The position numbers and the translations under genes are program-made. 64,000 nucleotides of DNA. Origin: Acestrorhynchus altus (taxonomy: Eukaryota; Chordata; Actinopteri; Characiformes; Acestrorhynchidae). The notes beneath the pieces are model-generated. The model was given only the letters and a program-made list of their open reading frames with translations, did not search any database and was not told the origin of the DNA. This document shows positions 49,389 through 61,253 of this stretch, one piece after another; position 1 is the stretch's first letter; each line of letters starts with the position of its first letter. Location of the stretch: contig CM067503.1 in assembly GCA_034509495.1 (NCBI GenBank), forward strand, positions 21,141,161-21,205,160, given 5' to 3'.

Positions 49389-49399
49389 GGATGCTTGTG

Positions 49400-50100
49400 A
49401 GAGTTTATGCCCCCAAAACATTCATAATACAATTAACTATTACAATTAATGTCTCAGAACCTATCGTACAACTGTAGAGGTTTTGTGTCCTCTGGTGGTG
49501 GTGGTGGTGGGTGGGGGTGGATTTGATGGCACATCCAATAGCATCCCACACATTTAAAACCAAGGATAGGTCAGGTGATATCATGGGCCATGGCATAGTA
49601 TCTGTGTTTTCAATGTCTCAAAGTCCTTGAGATGGCAACAGTATGCAGAAGAGAATTGTCCAGTTGGAATGGTGCACTGGGGTGTGTGTTCAGAAAAGGT
49701 AGCGCCACTGGTTGAAGGACCTCATTAAGGCAATGTTGGTCAATGTACCTGCAATAAAGACCAAAGGTGATCTGCCATTGTATTAAAGTACATCTCACAT
49801 TATGACACCAGACCTTCGGGACTTGTGACTCAACAACAAACTCAAGTGATGTTGGCACTGACCACAGTGCCTATACACACAGATTTGTTGGTCATCTCTA
49901 CCAAGACTAAAGTATAATTAGTCACTGAAGATGACCCACTTCCTTTCTGACCCTTTGACAGTCTGGTGTGACACCATTGCAGTTGTGTACGTTAATATTC
50001 AGGTATAGTCAAATAAGTTGTGTTGTAACTGGCTGCCCTGTAAAAACACCTCCTTCTTAAAGCAGTACAGGTTGAAACATGCATGAGTGTGTCTACACTG
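49400..50100 (-). pseudogene. Tc1-like transposase pseudogene, lineage 2
   Basis: On the minus strand, read from about 50100 down to 49405: a decayed VIFSD block (first catalytic Asp region), then GRDDQQICVYRHCGQC, NEVLQPVALPFLNTHPSAPF, QLDNSLLHTVAISRTLRH (second block, normally QQDNARPHTA), MPWPMISPDLSLVLNVWDAI (third block SPDLS) and finally QNLYSCTIG. The closing phrase resembles QNLYASMP of a Tc1 lineage also common in arthropods. At least two frame changes and several stops are present. No termini were recognised. It lies directly beside the miniature element ending at 49388 and the lineage-3 pseudogene beginning near 50160. Confidence 0.8.
49490..49520. repeat. (GGT)n tract inside the lineage-2 pseudogene
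   Basis: About eight GGT/GGGT units that encode a His run on the minus strand within the dead transposase. Expansion after inactivation is the simplest reading. Confidence 0.9.
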
Positions 50101-50159
50101 AAATGGAAGACACAGTATGTGCAAATGCGCAAACTTTTAACCAGACTGTTTTTGCAGTT

Positions 50160-51040
50160 CTGCTTTCATATTACAAAATGGCTTGACAAGGACATTTCAT
50201 ACTGTTTACAAGACGACTTACTGTCTGCTGAGGCATGGCACTCATCTTGAAAGGTGGCCCTCAGGTCATAGAAGTTCTGTGGTACAGAGTTACAAGTCTC
50301 TACATGGGGGTTTTCTATGAGCTTCAGGTCTGGAGGAAATGCAGGCCACTCAGTCTCCAGCAGCTGTTCCTTAATGATGAGACCTTGATGAGCTGGGTCA
50401 TGAAGATAAAATTAGGCCTGTGTTGTTCAAGCATAGGTACAAAGCCTGGATAAGTTATGCTATTTATGTAGTATGGGGTTTTCATTGTACCATTCACAAA
50501 ATGGAGGGCAGTTCTAGACACACCTGCCCACACTATCACCTCCACCACCACCAAAGGCTCGTCTTGTGACAACAGTGGCTGACGCGTAGTGCTCTTGACA
50601 TCTACAACATCATTGGCAGCCATCATTTCCATTCGGTGTGAATTGACTTTCATCACTGAACAGCACTGCGGCCCACTGGTCCTTCATCCAGCATTAATGG
50701 CACAGACCACGCTGATGTATACGGTTTAGAATGGATTTGATTTGACACTTGGGTGTCTCTCACCTCCCTTAAATGTGCGTGAAGTTGTGTGGCATTTATT
50801 ATCCAGTTCCGCAGGACACTGTTCACAATGATGTGGCCAATAGTGTGGGATATGGCCAAAGATGTCCACTTCTATGACTTTCTGTGACTCTTCCAGTCTC
50901 TCTGTTGCAACTTGCTCATGACACACTGTGACACTCTAAACTCAGTGGCCATTTCCAACTGAGAACATCTTGTTTGTTCTGTTAATCAATTACTCGGTGT
51001 TGTCTTGGTCTCTGTCAAAATGTGAACAGCATGATGAGGA
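50160..51040 (-). pseudogene. Tc1-like transposase pseudogene, lineage 3
   Basis: Minus-strand remnant of a third Tc1 lineage. In order: SHTIGHIIVNSVLRNWIINA and a LREVRDTQVSNQ segment (DNA-binding part), the PLVG-like LDEGPVGRSAVQ, then after a stop EVIVWAGVSRTALHFVNGTM, PMLEQHRPNFIFM (second catalytic block, degraded), LRNSCWRLSGLHF and, in another frame, a region matching VPQNFYDLRATF...PQQTVSRLVNSM (near 50175-50290). The WAG-TALH block is diagnostic of the group. Stops and frameshifts break it into at least three pieces. No clear termini. Confidence 0.8.
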
Positions 51041-51386
51041 TGACTGTTTAAATACCAGCTCTAATTGAACCAGGAAATATATTGGTCGATTCATGAATCA
51101 AACACCTGTTGTGAATTTTGCCATTAAGCTCCTTGTTGGAGAACAGCAAATTGAGCAAAACGTACTAAAACATTGCACAGTTAGACATGTGCATTCAAAA
51201 GTTTAGAGAAGGTTGCATTACTTTGACGCTACTTTTACACTCTCACATCACATGAAATTTCATCCAAAAACCAAATATCCCTAACTTTTTGTGATTCGTG
51301 TTTATACAATTTGTAGTAGTCTTGTTAAACTCCAGCAACACAGGATCACACATTTAAACCACCTTTCATTTTTACTTTGACCTTCT

Positions 51387-51387
<1 letters not shown>
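51041..51387. other. Flank of the lineage-3 element, non-coding
   Basis: AT-rich sequence upstream (minus-strand sense) of the pseudogene. It probably includes its 5' leader and terminal region, which I cannot delimit. Confidence 0.4.
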
Positions 51388-51447
<60 letters not shown>

Positions 51448-51449
51448 AA
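51388..51449. repeat. (AAAT)n microsatellite
   Basis: About 15 AAAT units without interruption. Confidence 0.97.
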
Positions 51450-51993
51450 CACCTCCAGTAGCACATCTGGCTTCACCTCAGCTCTTAATTATGCTTAAGA
51501 CCCAAATATCCTGAACTTACTTGGTGTAAAAGAGAGAACAGCCACAAAATTTGCACTTTGAAGTGTTTATTTCTGTGGCCTTGGGATAGTCAGCGGAGGC
51601 CAGTAAAAGGCAGGATGGTCAGAGGGGTGAGCACAACATGAGGAGGGAAAGTCCAATTCCATCTCTACATCCTGCTAGTTGAATGCAAACATGAGGCTAA
51701 TGAACTTCAGAAAAGGTCAATAGTGAATCTGCCTAAAATTGGTTTAGATATGATATAAATCAGTTTAGGGGTCCACAAAGGGACAGGGATAGGTTCAGAA
51801 ACTAAGGTCTGGGCAAAAATGTGAGGTGATAGAAACGTTTGATGTACTGATGTGTCAATACTGGTGCCAATATGGTGACAACTATTAAGCATGAGGGTGG
51901 CAGTATCATGGTTTGGGACTGCTATGCTGTCCTCCATTCAAGAACGATTTCCATTATCAGCAGAGTTCTGGATTGTTAGTAAAAGCAAAATAT
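51450..51993. other. Non-coding stretch, no gene seen
   Basis: A phrase at 51880-51918 (aagcatgagggtggcagtat, then catggtttgggactgct) resembles the VKHGGGSIMVWGC region of a Tc1 transposase and may be a small further remnant, but too little remains to assign it. Confidence 0.4.
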
Positions 51994-52640
51994 GTTCAAA
52001 ATGTACATCTGTTACAGAATGCACTAAAAAGGATTTATCCTGGGAATGCTTTCTACTAGATTTTGGAGCATTGCTTTAGAATTTGATTGCATTCAGGGAC
52101 AAGAGCTACATCTTTCCAGAGAATTCAGTTCCACTTCTGCAAAACTTAATATCTATCTTGCTTATGCCTGGCATTAGGTATGGTGTCAATAAGTTCAGAT
52201 TTATCTACTCCAGGGGGTCCTATTCTATTGGCAGTGCTTTTCTACAGGGACTAGACAAGCTGTGTGTGTATTTAAACATCTGTGTCAGCAATGGATGCAA
52301 CTTAAAGTAGCTTAATGCACTCAAGGGGTGTCCACAAACATTTGGATCCAGTGTTTATAGTGCTAATGAAATATAGACAACAGAGACAATACAGCAATTT
52401 TTGTTCTCACAAAAACTTGATTTTGGGCCATAGAGAGTGTATACTTAACTGAAAATCATAATTGATCATATAAATCTAAAATGAATGCAAAGCGAATCGG
52501 TCCAATGCAGCCAAAACACATTAACTATAATTAATTATTCCATTTCAAATGCTGAAAAAAGCTGTCAACTGCACAAAAACTGGAATAACTCCAGAAAGGC
52601 GACCTGGTGCCAGATGGAAACCTTCTCAGCACTAATCTGA
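51994..52640 (+). repeat. Local duplication B, copy 1
   Basis: Matches 53572-54045 in order and orientation: gttcaaaatgtacatct, the short Tc1-type repeat, ggccata, tcataattgatcatataaat plus ctaaaatga, atgcagcca, aaaaaagctgtc, ctggaataactccagaaagg and gccagatggaaacc. Copy 1 holds about 165 bases, between the actagaca and ttttgggcca points (about 52257-52420), that are absent from copy 2. No terminal repeats bound the pair, so it looks like a segmental duplication and not a transposon. Confidence 0.75.
52040..52356. mobile_element. Short Tc1-type non-coding repeat, copy 3
   Basis: Contains ttttggagcattgctttaga, gatttgattgcattcag-like sequence, atgcctggcattaggtatgg, cctattctattggcagtgct, ctacagggactagacaagct and a terminal aaggggtgtccacaaacatt. 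It is the most complete of the three plus-oriented copies at the 3' side. It lies within local duplication B. Confidence 0.65.
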
Positions 52641-53571
52641 AGCTAGTTGAAACTATATAACACTTGTTGAACATTTCAGCGCCAGGTGTTGAAATAACAG
52701 CCCATAACTTTCATGTATACTGACACAACATTTCACACTGGAGCTGCAGGCCAGCTATAGCCACACAGCAGAGCACACTGTAATCAAACAGCACATTTCC
52801 ATAAAACCCAATCCCTCACATTCAAACATACATGCAGTTTCAAACAGACCTTTGTATACTCGCCTGACATTTATTTTTGTTGTATCGTTGTAAACTCAGA
52901 ACGGCCGAAAGACTGGAAATGATAGCACGCGTTCCGTGCATTTGGTGCCACCACCTAAAAAAAACCCTCTGAGAAAGCTGAAATTTCCACCTGTGTATAC
53001 AGCATTTTATTTTGGTGAACCTTGTTAAATTTGAGAGTGCCTCTGAGTTTTCCACAAATCATAAATTCATCATGGCATGTGCCTGTCCCAGAACACACAG
53101 CAGAAGTTACCACAGACTGAAGTGCAGTGTCGGCATTTTTCTCTGTGACCCTACAACCTCACCAAGTGTCAAGCATACAAATTTAAAAGAAACACTTTTG
53201 TTCCAATATTCAATGCATATGAATATATTTAAAAGTGTATCAATCACATATAAAGACATATACAATGGTTTCAGCACCACTGTTCAAATGACAAACAGTG
53301 AACAAATCCTGTACATGTAACTAATATAGTATCCCATGAACATGTAGTTTTTAATAGACAATTTTAATTTATAAACTGAATTTAACATACTGGAAAACAT
53401 AAAACCAATAATTCTATAAACTTTCTATCTGCCATTTACAAAAGCCAATATGTTAAAAGTGTGCAGTTATCACATATTAAAATGTCTCACCAGGGGTGCC
53501 TATAGATATTTTATAGGTTATTACAACTGTTGCTGCTCAGTGGTATCACACCAGTAACTGAAAGCAAGGGT
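52641..53571. other. Non-coding stretch, no gene seen
   Basis: Spacer between the two copies of duplication B. The phrase atttacaaaagccaatat at about 53435 also occurs near 2082-2099. No gene family is seen. Confidence 0.5.
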
Positions 53572-54045
53572 TGTTCAGAATGTACATCTCATGTACACTG
53601 TAAAAGGGTTCATCCTGCTTTTGCTGGAGGAATTTTTGCTGTCTTAAGGCTTTCTAATAAAGTTTGGAGGATTGCAGTGAGGATTTGATTGCATTCAGTG
53701 ACAAAAGCATTAGTGAGGTTATGTTGGATGATCACTACCTTTCCTGACAGCTTGCCTGGCATTAGGCATGGTGCCAATAAGTTTATGTTTGTTCCAGGGA
53801 GACTTATTCTTTTGGCAATATTTCTTTACAGGGACTAGACACTTTATTTTGGCCATAAAGAGTTTACTCTCAACTGAGTATCATAATTGATCATATAAAT
53901 CTAAAATGATTACCAGGTGAATCTGTTAAATGCAGCCATAACACATCATAATGAATTGTCTTATTTCAGCTGGCAAAAAAGCTGTCCATTGCACAAACAA
54001 CTGGAATAACTCCAGAAAGGCACGGAGCCAGATGGAAACCAGATC
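53572..54045 (+). repeat. Local duplication B, copy 2
   Basis: Second copy of 51994-52640, start to start about 1.6 kb downstream. It includes its own version of the Tc1-type repeat, cut at gggactagac, where copy 1 continues for about 165 more bases. The similarity ends near gccagatggaaacc, just before a stretch that may be a LINE remnant. Confidence 0.75.
53647..53840. mobile_element. Short Tc1-type non-coding repeat, copy 4 (3' deleted)
   Basis: Shares tgcagtgaggatttgattgc, attagtgaggttatgttgga, tgcctggcattaggcatggt and tttacagggactagac with the other copies. The terminal third is missing because of the deletion that distinguishes the two copies of duplication B. Confidence 0.65.
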
Positions 54046-54091
54046 ACTAATCTCAACCACCTCAGAGGGACTTCAGACTGCCCTGTGGATC

Positions 54092-54160
54092 TTCTACACC
54101 ATCATCAAAAGCATCCTGACAGGCAACATCACAGACTGGTCTGGGAACAGCACTCTCCAG
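54092..54160 (+). pseudogene. Possible LINE reverse-transcriptase remnant
   Basis: A 23-residue stretch reads FYTIIKSILTGNITDWSGNS followed by TLQ. It resembles the FY-CTIESILTG-IT-WYGN motif near the end of the reverse transcriptase of fish L2/Rex-type LINEs. No further match could be followed on either side, no 3' tail is present, and the stretch is short, so a chance likeness is possible. Confidence 0.4.
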
Positions 54161-54970
54161 TGTCCAGAGGGGCTCTCCACTGGGTGGGGGACATGGAAGT
54201 GGTTTCACTCTCTGAAGGCAAACACAGGGGGAATGAGATGGGGCTTCCTTCTGCAGGCTATTCAGACTCAACCAGAATGGTAAATACAACATCCCTGTAC
54301 CTAAATGTGCATACAAACAGGATTATGACATGAAATATTATTATTACTGATGTTTAATACTAAATGCTAAGTAAGGCTAACCCATCCGTTCTGACTGCTA
54401 AGCCCTGCAGAGCAGAGGCAGGTATTTTTCATGTAAAAATAAACCCCAGCTCCATGACCTCACTCCCGGCCCCAGATTGTGCTGGACAAAGCTGTGGCCA
54501 GCCGTCCAGCCACACTCTGCTTCTCTGCGTCATGGTCCAGATGTGAGCTCCCGTCACAGGGCCTCCATTAATCTGACCCAGCCTGTCAGCCCTTAGCCCT
54601 GTCAGCTCTCTCACTCCAACACCCAAGCACAGCAACCTACAGGCTTGCTCGCCCAGCTCTGCTGATACGAGCACTTAGCCTGCAACCCTATGTTTTGTTT
54701 AGGAAATGAGTCATAAATTAGGGGAGCTCCCAGTCGATGGGGAACAGCATGGACAGAGAGAGCTCTGTGGCCTTTTTACACAGGAAGGGGGAGTGCAAGG
54801 CAATAGGAAAGGGGGGGGGCATTTAAACATTAAGTGAATTTAACATTATTATGTTATCAGTGAACCCCTAATACAGAACACCTTTAAATGCCCAGGGAAT
54901 GCTTCCCTTTCTGACTTTTATCATTTGTGAATAAGATCCAGAGGGCTGGCCTGTTTGTGCATCTTAAATA
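54161..54970. other. Non-coding stretch with a GC-richer patch
   Basis: 54390-54700 is clearly richer in G+C than its neighbours and complex. It has frames of 60-81 codons on both strands but no recognised domain; it could be conserved non-coding sequence or a fragment of a gene I do not recognise. A G run of about ten lies near 54810-54819. Confidence 0.4.
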
Positions 54971-54978
54971 TTAAGCAT

Positions 54979-55141
54979 GTGGGCTGGGTGATATATTGAT
55001 ATTTATATTGATATCGGTGAAATGGAAGGGGTGTCCTAATTTTTCACATTGTATATTTCTCAATATATTGTATTGCATTGTATTGTATATATCACCATTC
55101 AGCATATTGGGATAAGATTTTGTCTATATAGCCAAGCCCCA
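54979..55141. mobile_element. hAT-type non-autonomous element (163 bp) with target duplication
   Basis: The left end, gtgggctgggtgatata, and the complement of the right end, tggggcttggctatata, are inverted termini. Perfect 8-bp direct repeats, ttaagcat, flank the element at 54971-54978 and 55142-55149. The interior is AT-rich (tattgtattgcattgtattg) and non-coding. It shares its GGGCTGGG-type ends with the elements at 8350 and 46202. Confidence 0.78.
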
Positions 55142-55149
55142 TTAAGCAT

Positions 55150-58100
55150 TAGAATTCTCCAAGCCTGGAAAATGTAGGGGTTATAGTGCCCAACAATGTG
55201 CTATACAAACCATGGTATATCGAAGAGTCCATGTAAAGAAAACATTTTACTGACAATTTAAAAGTAGTGTAGCCTATTGTACCTGCTGACAGCTGCTGGG
55301 AATGAAGAATAAGATGTAGAATATGATTACTTTGTTGCCTACACTAGAACCTTAGCTCCAGTATGCAACAAAAATACAAAATCATGTCTGGCTACATCTG
55401 GGCGAAAGAGATTATGTAAATTTGTCTTTTGATCACGTTAATCCTCAAAAGAAACACACTTTCTTCAAGATCTGACACCAGGAGTCACAAATAAAGCAAA
55501 ATTTGCTTCAGGGCAAGCACACCAAGGGTGCAGTTAGACAGACGGAAAAATCCTAAAGACAGACCTAACTTACAAACATCCACTCCCCTGGCAGTTCCCG
55601 AGGAACTCTTTGAGCCAGAGTCTTTGTTTGAAAGCTTTGGAAGATGGGTGGAAAGACAGTTAAGAGGGAAAGTGATGGGCTTTACTCTGCAGGGTCTGCA
55701 AGGAAGCTCCCACAGAGTAATAACAGCCTCAAAGAGGAGCCTGCACTGCACCATACACACAAACATACATAAAGTCTATTTTAGGGGAGCGCCTTAACAG
55801 TCTGCACTGGTTTCACTGTCTGATAGAGACCATCAGGTTCATCCTAGGGATCCCTGCATCCCTCATGCTTAAAAGGAACCAACCACAGGATCTAAGAACA
55901 TGTTACTTTATAAGCATGTTCGGGATGCACTGATGAAGAATGTCCAGTTAAGATCCTGCCAGGGCCAATACTGACCCAACCACTTCCCTTCTGTAAAGTT
56001 AAAACCATGCATGCAGAATCATACTATTATCAGAAGATAACCAATCAACCTGATTAATCTTGTCATCTTGTCACTTTGAGCTTGATTGCCCATCTAGTAA
56101 TTTATTATAATGTGTATCATATCTGTAGGTTACTCTGATCATGAGTAATGAAGCCTAGAAGACAGTATGTGAGTGCAGATCTCTAGTACTAGAGTTAAAT
56201 ATGTGTATGTGTAAATATGTATGAACATACAGACAAGTTTTAATGCAACATCGCAGAGACGTGCCCATCCAGGGGGCATAAAGCAACAGAAAGTTCACTC
56301 TTCACACTGGAGAGCAACAGTGACAAGATGCTGTGCAATTAAATGGCAAAACACTAAATGGCAAAAAATTGCAGAAGGTTATAGATCCAGGACAAAGTAA
56401 TCCATGCCAGCCAATTCCTCACCGTCACAGACTTATATGACTAGGTACTGGACAGCTTGTTGGTGACAGAAGCTGTGAAATTCAGTTGTGGTAAGTCAAA
56501 GTTCTCTTAAAAAAACATTTTTTATTCTGATTTAACTTGGCAAAGTTCAATTTTTGGGAAAACTTTTTCCTGCTCTCACACTTTGCTCTGCCCTGTCCTC
56601 CCAGCTCCTCCTCTGCTCTGCTCCCTTCCACCCCCACTTACCTTAAGAAATAAAGGATTTAATGGAGTGGCCCATTTCTCATGTAGTATATTGTATATCG
56701 CCTTTCAGCTAAAATATATGGGGGTATGATTTTTTGTCCATATCGCCCAGGCCTATATTCATCAAAATGCTTTTGATGTTATTTTAAACACACCTACACA
56801 TAATGTTACTTTAAAATGTACTGTCACAGAAACAGCCTAATTAGAAAGTAAAGTAAAGTGCAAGTGTCACATTTCAGAGCTAGCTTCTCAGCTCATCAGG
56901 CATAGCACGATCTATGAGGCAACACTCATTAATATGTCTGGTAAAAGCTTGCCAAACACAATTAGGTCAATGCAATTCCTCTGTGTTTCCAACCTAAACA
57001 CAGGATGATAATGTGCTTTTTATGTGCCTGAGAGTTGTAGTGCACTGTTGAGATATTAAAGCAATAGAACACAAGAAAGAATGTGTTCTTATGATATAAC
57101 AGCATGGCTGTAATGAAACAAACATATCTGTGCGCCACTTTCCCTTTCATTCAAAACTGGTTTGAAATGTAGACCAATTTTAAATCTCTTTGGCCTGTAA
57201 CTTGATATTTAAACAAATATCTATTGATTCTGATATGATGGTATTCACTGTACACCTCTATTAGCTGACAATATAATCACACACTTCAACAAAATGTTCA
57301 GGAAAGGAGGGGAATCAGAGTTTTATTTTATTTTATTTTTCCACCATGCACTTCACCCTCTGCATAAATGATTCCCACGGAAGATTTGCAGGTAAAGCAG
57401 GCCAGAGGTGGGTAGCTGGATCAGATCTTCATATGGCTACATTTACTGCATTCCAATGTCTGTTGGGTTTTATAAACATGAGGGTTTATTTTGAAAAAGT
57501 GCACAGGTGCGTGCTCTAAAGCATCCTCCAGGACAGCGATGGGGAGATGTGTGTGCATTTATCAGTCTCACAACAGTAATCCTTCTGTTAAGATGCCAAG
57601 TAACATTTGATGCAACTGGTTTGGCCCCAGTTTTTTTCCCCTCAATATGTGGTTTAGAAGGAACACATTTAAATAGTTTACAGAGCACTTCCCTAAAAGA
57701 TAGAGTACAGAGAGTGCTGCAAAATAAACACAGCAAATAATGACAAATAGCTAAAATACGTAACTAGAAAAGAATCAAGGACAAGGGTTACAGTGGTGGC
57801 TCCCAAAGCCACTCCCAACCCACACTATGCCCACACTATGTACAACTTCACTATTGTTTTACGACTGCTGTAGTCTTTCACATCATTTATTCAAGAGATA
57901 CAAGAGCATTTACACAACAAACTTGCTTTCATCTTGAATTCATGCATGTGTGTTGTGTCCAAATGGACTTGTTTCAAAGCTGCATTCCTGCTCCACTGAG
58001 GGAACATTTTCTGAATGAGTGAGGGGAGCCCATTAACATGAATGAGCCTCTTTTCTGTCATGTTATCCTACCTATGTGCTACTTAGAGGCAATGTGCATG

Positions 58101-61100
58101 CACAGACTCACCTTTTTTTCTTTATTTACAAAAATTACCATCTTTTTACTGACATATTGTGATTGTGATTCAGCTATCCAAACACTCTACCTATACTTCT
58201 GCTGGGAGCATTTACTAATATGGTGCTAATAAGCCTACAGAAATAGGTTATGTAGAGTTTGTAGAGTTTTCTTTAGGTATGTTTAAACACACAGTAACAG
58301 CAGCAGTAGCACACTTCAAGAAGATAGCACTTGTCAGAACACCTATATGTAGACTTTGTTTAAAAACACATGGATTCATTTATGATATATATGTAGGATA
58401 TTTAACCATTTTGAGTAAGAGATATGCCATTATTTTTCAGTGCAGTTCAGAGACAGTAGGTAAATTTAAGGGGGGAGGAAACAATCATTTGAAAAAATTG
58501 CTGTCCCACATTAGATCATCATTGTAGACCCTTTCTTTCCATTTTTAGACTGATTTTCCAAATATTCAATGCAGTATTAAAATTGCTCCCTCTTCAGGAA
58601 TCTCTATGTTGTGTAGACAGCAGCTCATCAGAAAGGTTTTTGAAGCAGTGCTTTCTGGTAAGGCTATTCCCCATCTCTACATGACATGACCCTTGAGCGG
58701 ATGTTGAAATAGTACGAACCAAAGTACCCCCAGAGTGGCTCCAGGCAGTAAATGCAGCCTGTTTTCTCCAACACTGTGGTAATGCCAGGGCTTTGATGGC
58801 TCCCAGCAGCCCCTTGCCCCTGGCTAAAACACACCGTTAGCAACCCACTTTTGTTTAGTGTTTGTTATGGCACTGCCATTTCATGAGCTCTGCACTTTGC
58901 ACTCCTCCAAGCAGATCCTTAAATTTGGTCTCACATCTCCATGTTCTAAAATTGTGGGAGTTGCTGACTCCAGAGACCAATAGAGGCAGGGGACAGGCTA
59001 GCCTGAATTAACACAAGAGCTGTGTTCAAACCATGAGAGACCACATTAAAGTGAATCAGCCATTCACTTTGGGGATGGAAAATTTACCCATATGAATTGG
59101 GAAGTGTTAATTGATGGTGTATAAACTTCTATTATTGGCTACCTACATTGGACTCGTGCAAAACTACAACTGCAAACCCTAAACATCTGTGTTGGCTCAT
59201 GAATTACATTCAGGATGGGGAAAAAAATACAGTTGAATGGTTACTAGGCCTTTCATGATCATTGTTACATTTTTTGTGTATTATTTGTGTGTTTGTAAAC
59301 ATAAGACCAGTCGTGCTGTTTTAATTTCTTATTTGCTTTTTGTATAAAGGTTTTGACAGGTCATACAAATTGCCATGAAAAGTCATACATCTCTGAAACT
59401 GCAATCAATATACAGTTTGCTGCTCTTTTAAAACGATGTACTCACATTATTTTGCGGTTACATAGTCTTACAATGACTAATATAGGTTATTGGATTTTTT
59501 CCAGGGACAATAGATAGTCTCACACCTGTAGTTTTGCAGTGTTACTGTAATGTGTTGATAAGGTGTTGCCAAGTGGTTGCTGAGCTGTTGCTAAGGTATA
59601 AGGTTGGTCCAGAAACTCACCCAAAAAAGTTTGTCTAAAAAAAGCAGTGTCCACAAACTTTTGGCCAAAATGTAGGCTGCCCAAACTGGAGACCAACAAG
59701 AGAAGGGGAGCTGTATGTGATCAGGAGAGAAGTTTGAAAGCAGGTTTGATCAGATCAGACGTATCAGCTGTGTACAACTGCACAGTTTTGATGTACAAAA
59801 CACAAAGTAAACACAAAGTTAATAAAAAAACCTGCAACCCAAGCTAAGGAAACACAAAAAATAGACAAATAAGACAAAAAAAACAAAAAAAAACAAAGAA
59901 GAAGAAAATATAAGAACAATAGACAATTGTAATCACACTAATTCAAAACTGGCCTTTTTGCAGCTTTGTGTTTACTTGTGTTTTTTTCTCTCATTATATA
60001 AGCCCAACAAAAAACAGTGACGCACAACAGAATTTATGTTTGGGCAAGCAAACCATAGAGTGTGCTTCATCCGTTTGGGACACCCTTTAACACCAGGGGT
60101 CCAAGTAAATGGTGAATTTGGAAACCTCAGCTTAACAACCATTTCCCAGCAATCCACACTGAAAGCGTGTTTTAAGAGATTTTTCCAACTGAAAGCGATT
60201 CAAGAACACCTGCCCCACCAGCTCCATTAGGGGAAGCAGAGACTGGCACAATGAGTGCTAAAAGACTAATAAATGTGATGTTAGCATGTGTTTAAATGCA
60301 GACATTTTAAAGAGGAAATGAGTGCTGGTGAGGAATGGCTCTCATAACAGTTGGCATCTCTTGCCCTTGTCAGCAAGATGGCACTGCCAGCAACAGCACT
60401 ACTGGCACCGAAGTAGCAAGCATTTAAAGATGGGGGAGAGACATGCACTATGGTAGAATGACTACTCTCTCACCCTAACCAAGACTCATTTGTTTTAGAA
60501 ATGTTAGAAGAAGCATTAAACAGCAAAACTGGCCAGAGATAAATCCAAAAGGGAAAGTTCTGTAAAACACCCTGAGAAATGTCTTGGCCCTACACAACAA
60601 AACTGAGCCAAGTCCTCATAGATTTTGGCTTCTGTCCCTTCAGTAGTCCACTGCAGCGTACTGTACATACTCACTCAAATGTCCAAAGGCATTTTTAAGT
60701 TTCTGGTTCTTATAGAGTGGGCAGAGATGACAAATTGTACAATAATTGACCATCATACAATATTTTTTGCTGTCCATAATATTGGCCATTATGTGTTAAG
60801 GAGAGCACATTAAAGTATAAACACTGGTATGTGGAATTTGTTTAAAAACAGTTTAACTTTATTTGTTTAGAATAGTCAAACTCCAATATCTGAATATTTA
60901 ATAATTAAAAAGGTTACTTGCATTATTATGCTAATACTGTAAATGATCACCAGGGGTTTAGTGGTCTTAAAATGGCAGTAACAGTTTACCGCAATTATTT
61001 CTGGGACAATATATTATCCACAAAACAAATGATCATGACAGGCCTAAAACCAACAATGTGGTTTCTGCACAACCTTTTTAATGCCTAGCCCCAAAAAAAA

Positions 61101-61112
61101 AAAATCATGTGT
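55150..61112. other. Long non-coding stretch, no gene seen
   Basis: Nearly 6 kb without a recognised gene. Small repeat pieces: a hAT-type terminus at about 56741-56755 (tatcgcccaggcct), the terminal phrase of the short Tc1-type repeat at 59647-59677 (gtgtccacaaacttttggcc), and an A-rich run at about 59873-59910. 58690-58990 looks complex and could be conserved non-coding sequence. Confidence 0.5.
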
Positions 61113-61253
61113 GTGTGTGAGTCCTACGATGGACTAGCACCCTGTCTAGGATTGTTTCCTGCCCTTGCACTCAGAGTTGCCGGCTGGGCACCGGCTCCCC
61201 CGTGACCCTAATCAGGAATAAGCGGTACAGAAAATGAATGGATGGATGGATAT
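61113..61253 (+). repeat. L2-type LINE or SINE 3' tail
   Basis: The order gtgtgtgtgagtcctacgat, ggactagcaccctgtctagg, a gttgccggctgggcaccggctcc-like middle, cgtgaccctaatcaggaata, agcggtacagaaaatgaatg and terminal (gatg)n matches a very common fish retroelement tail. No 5' part is attached. Confidence 0.65.
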
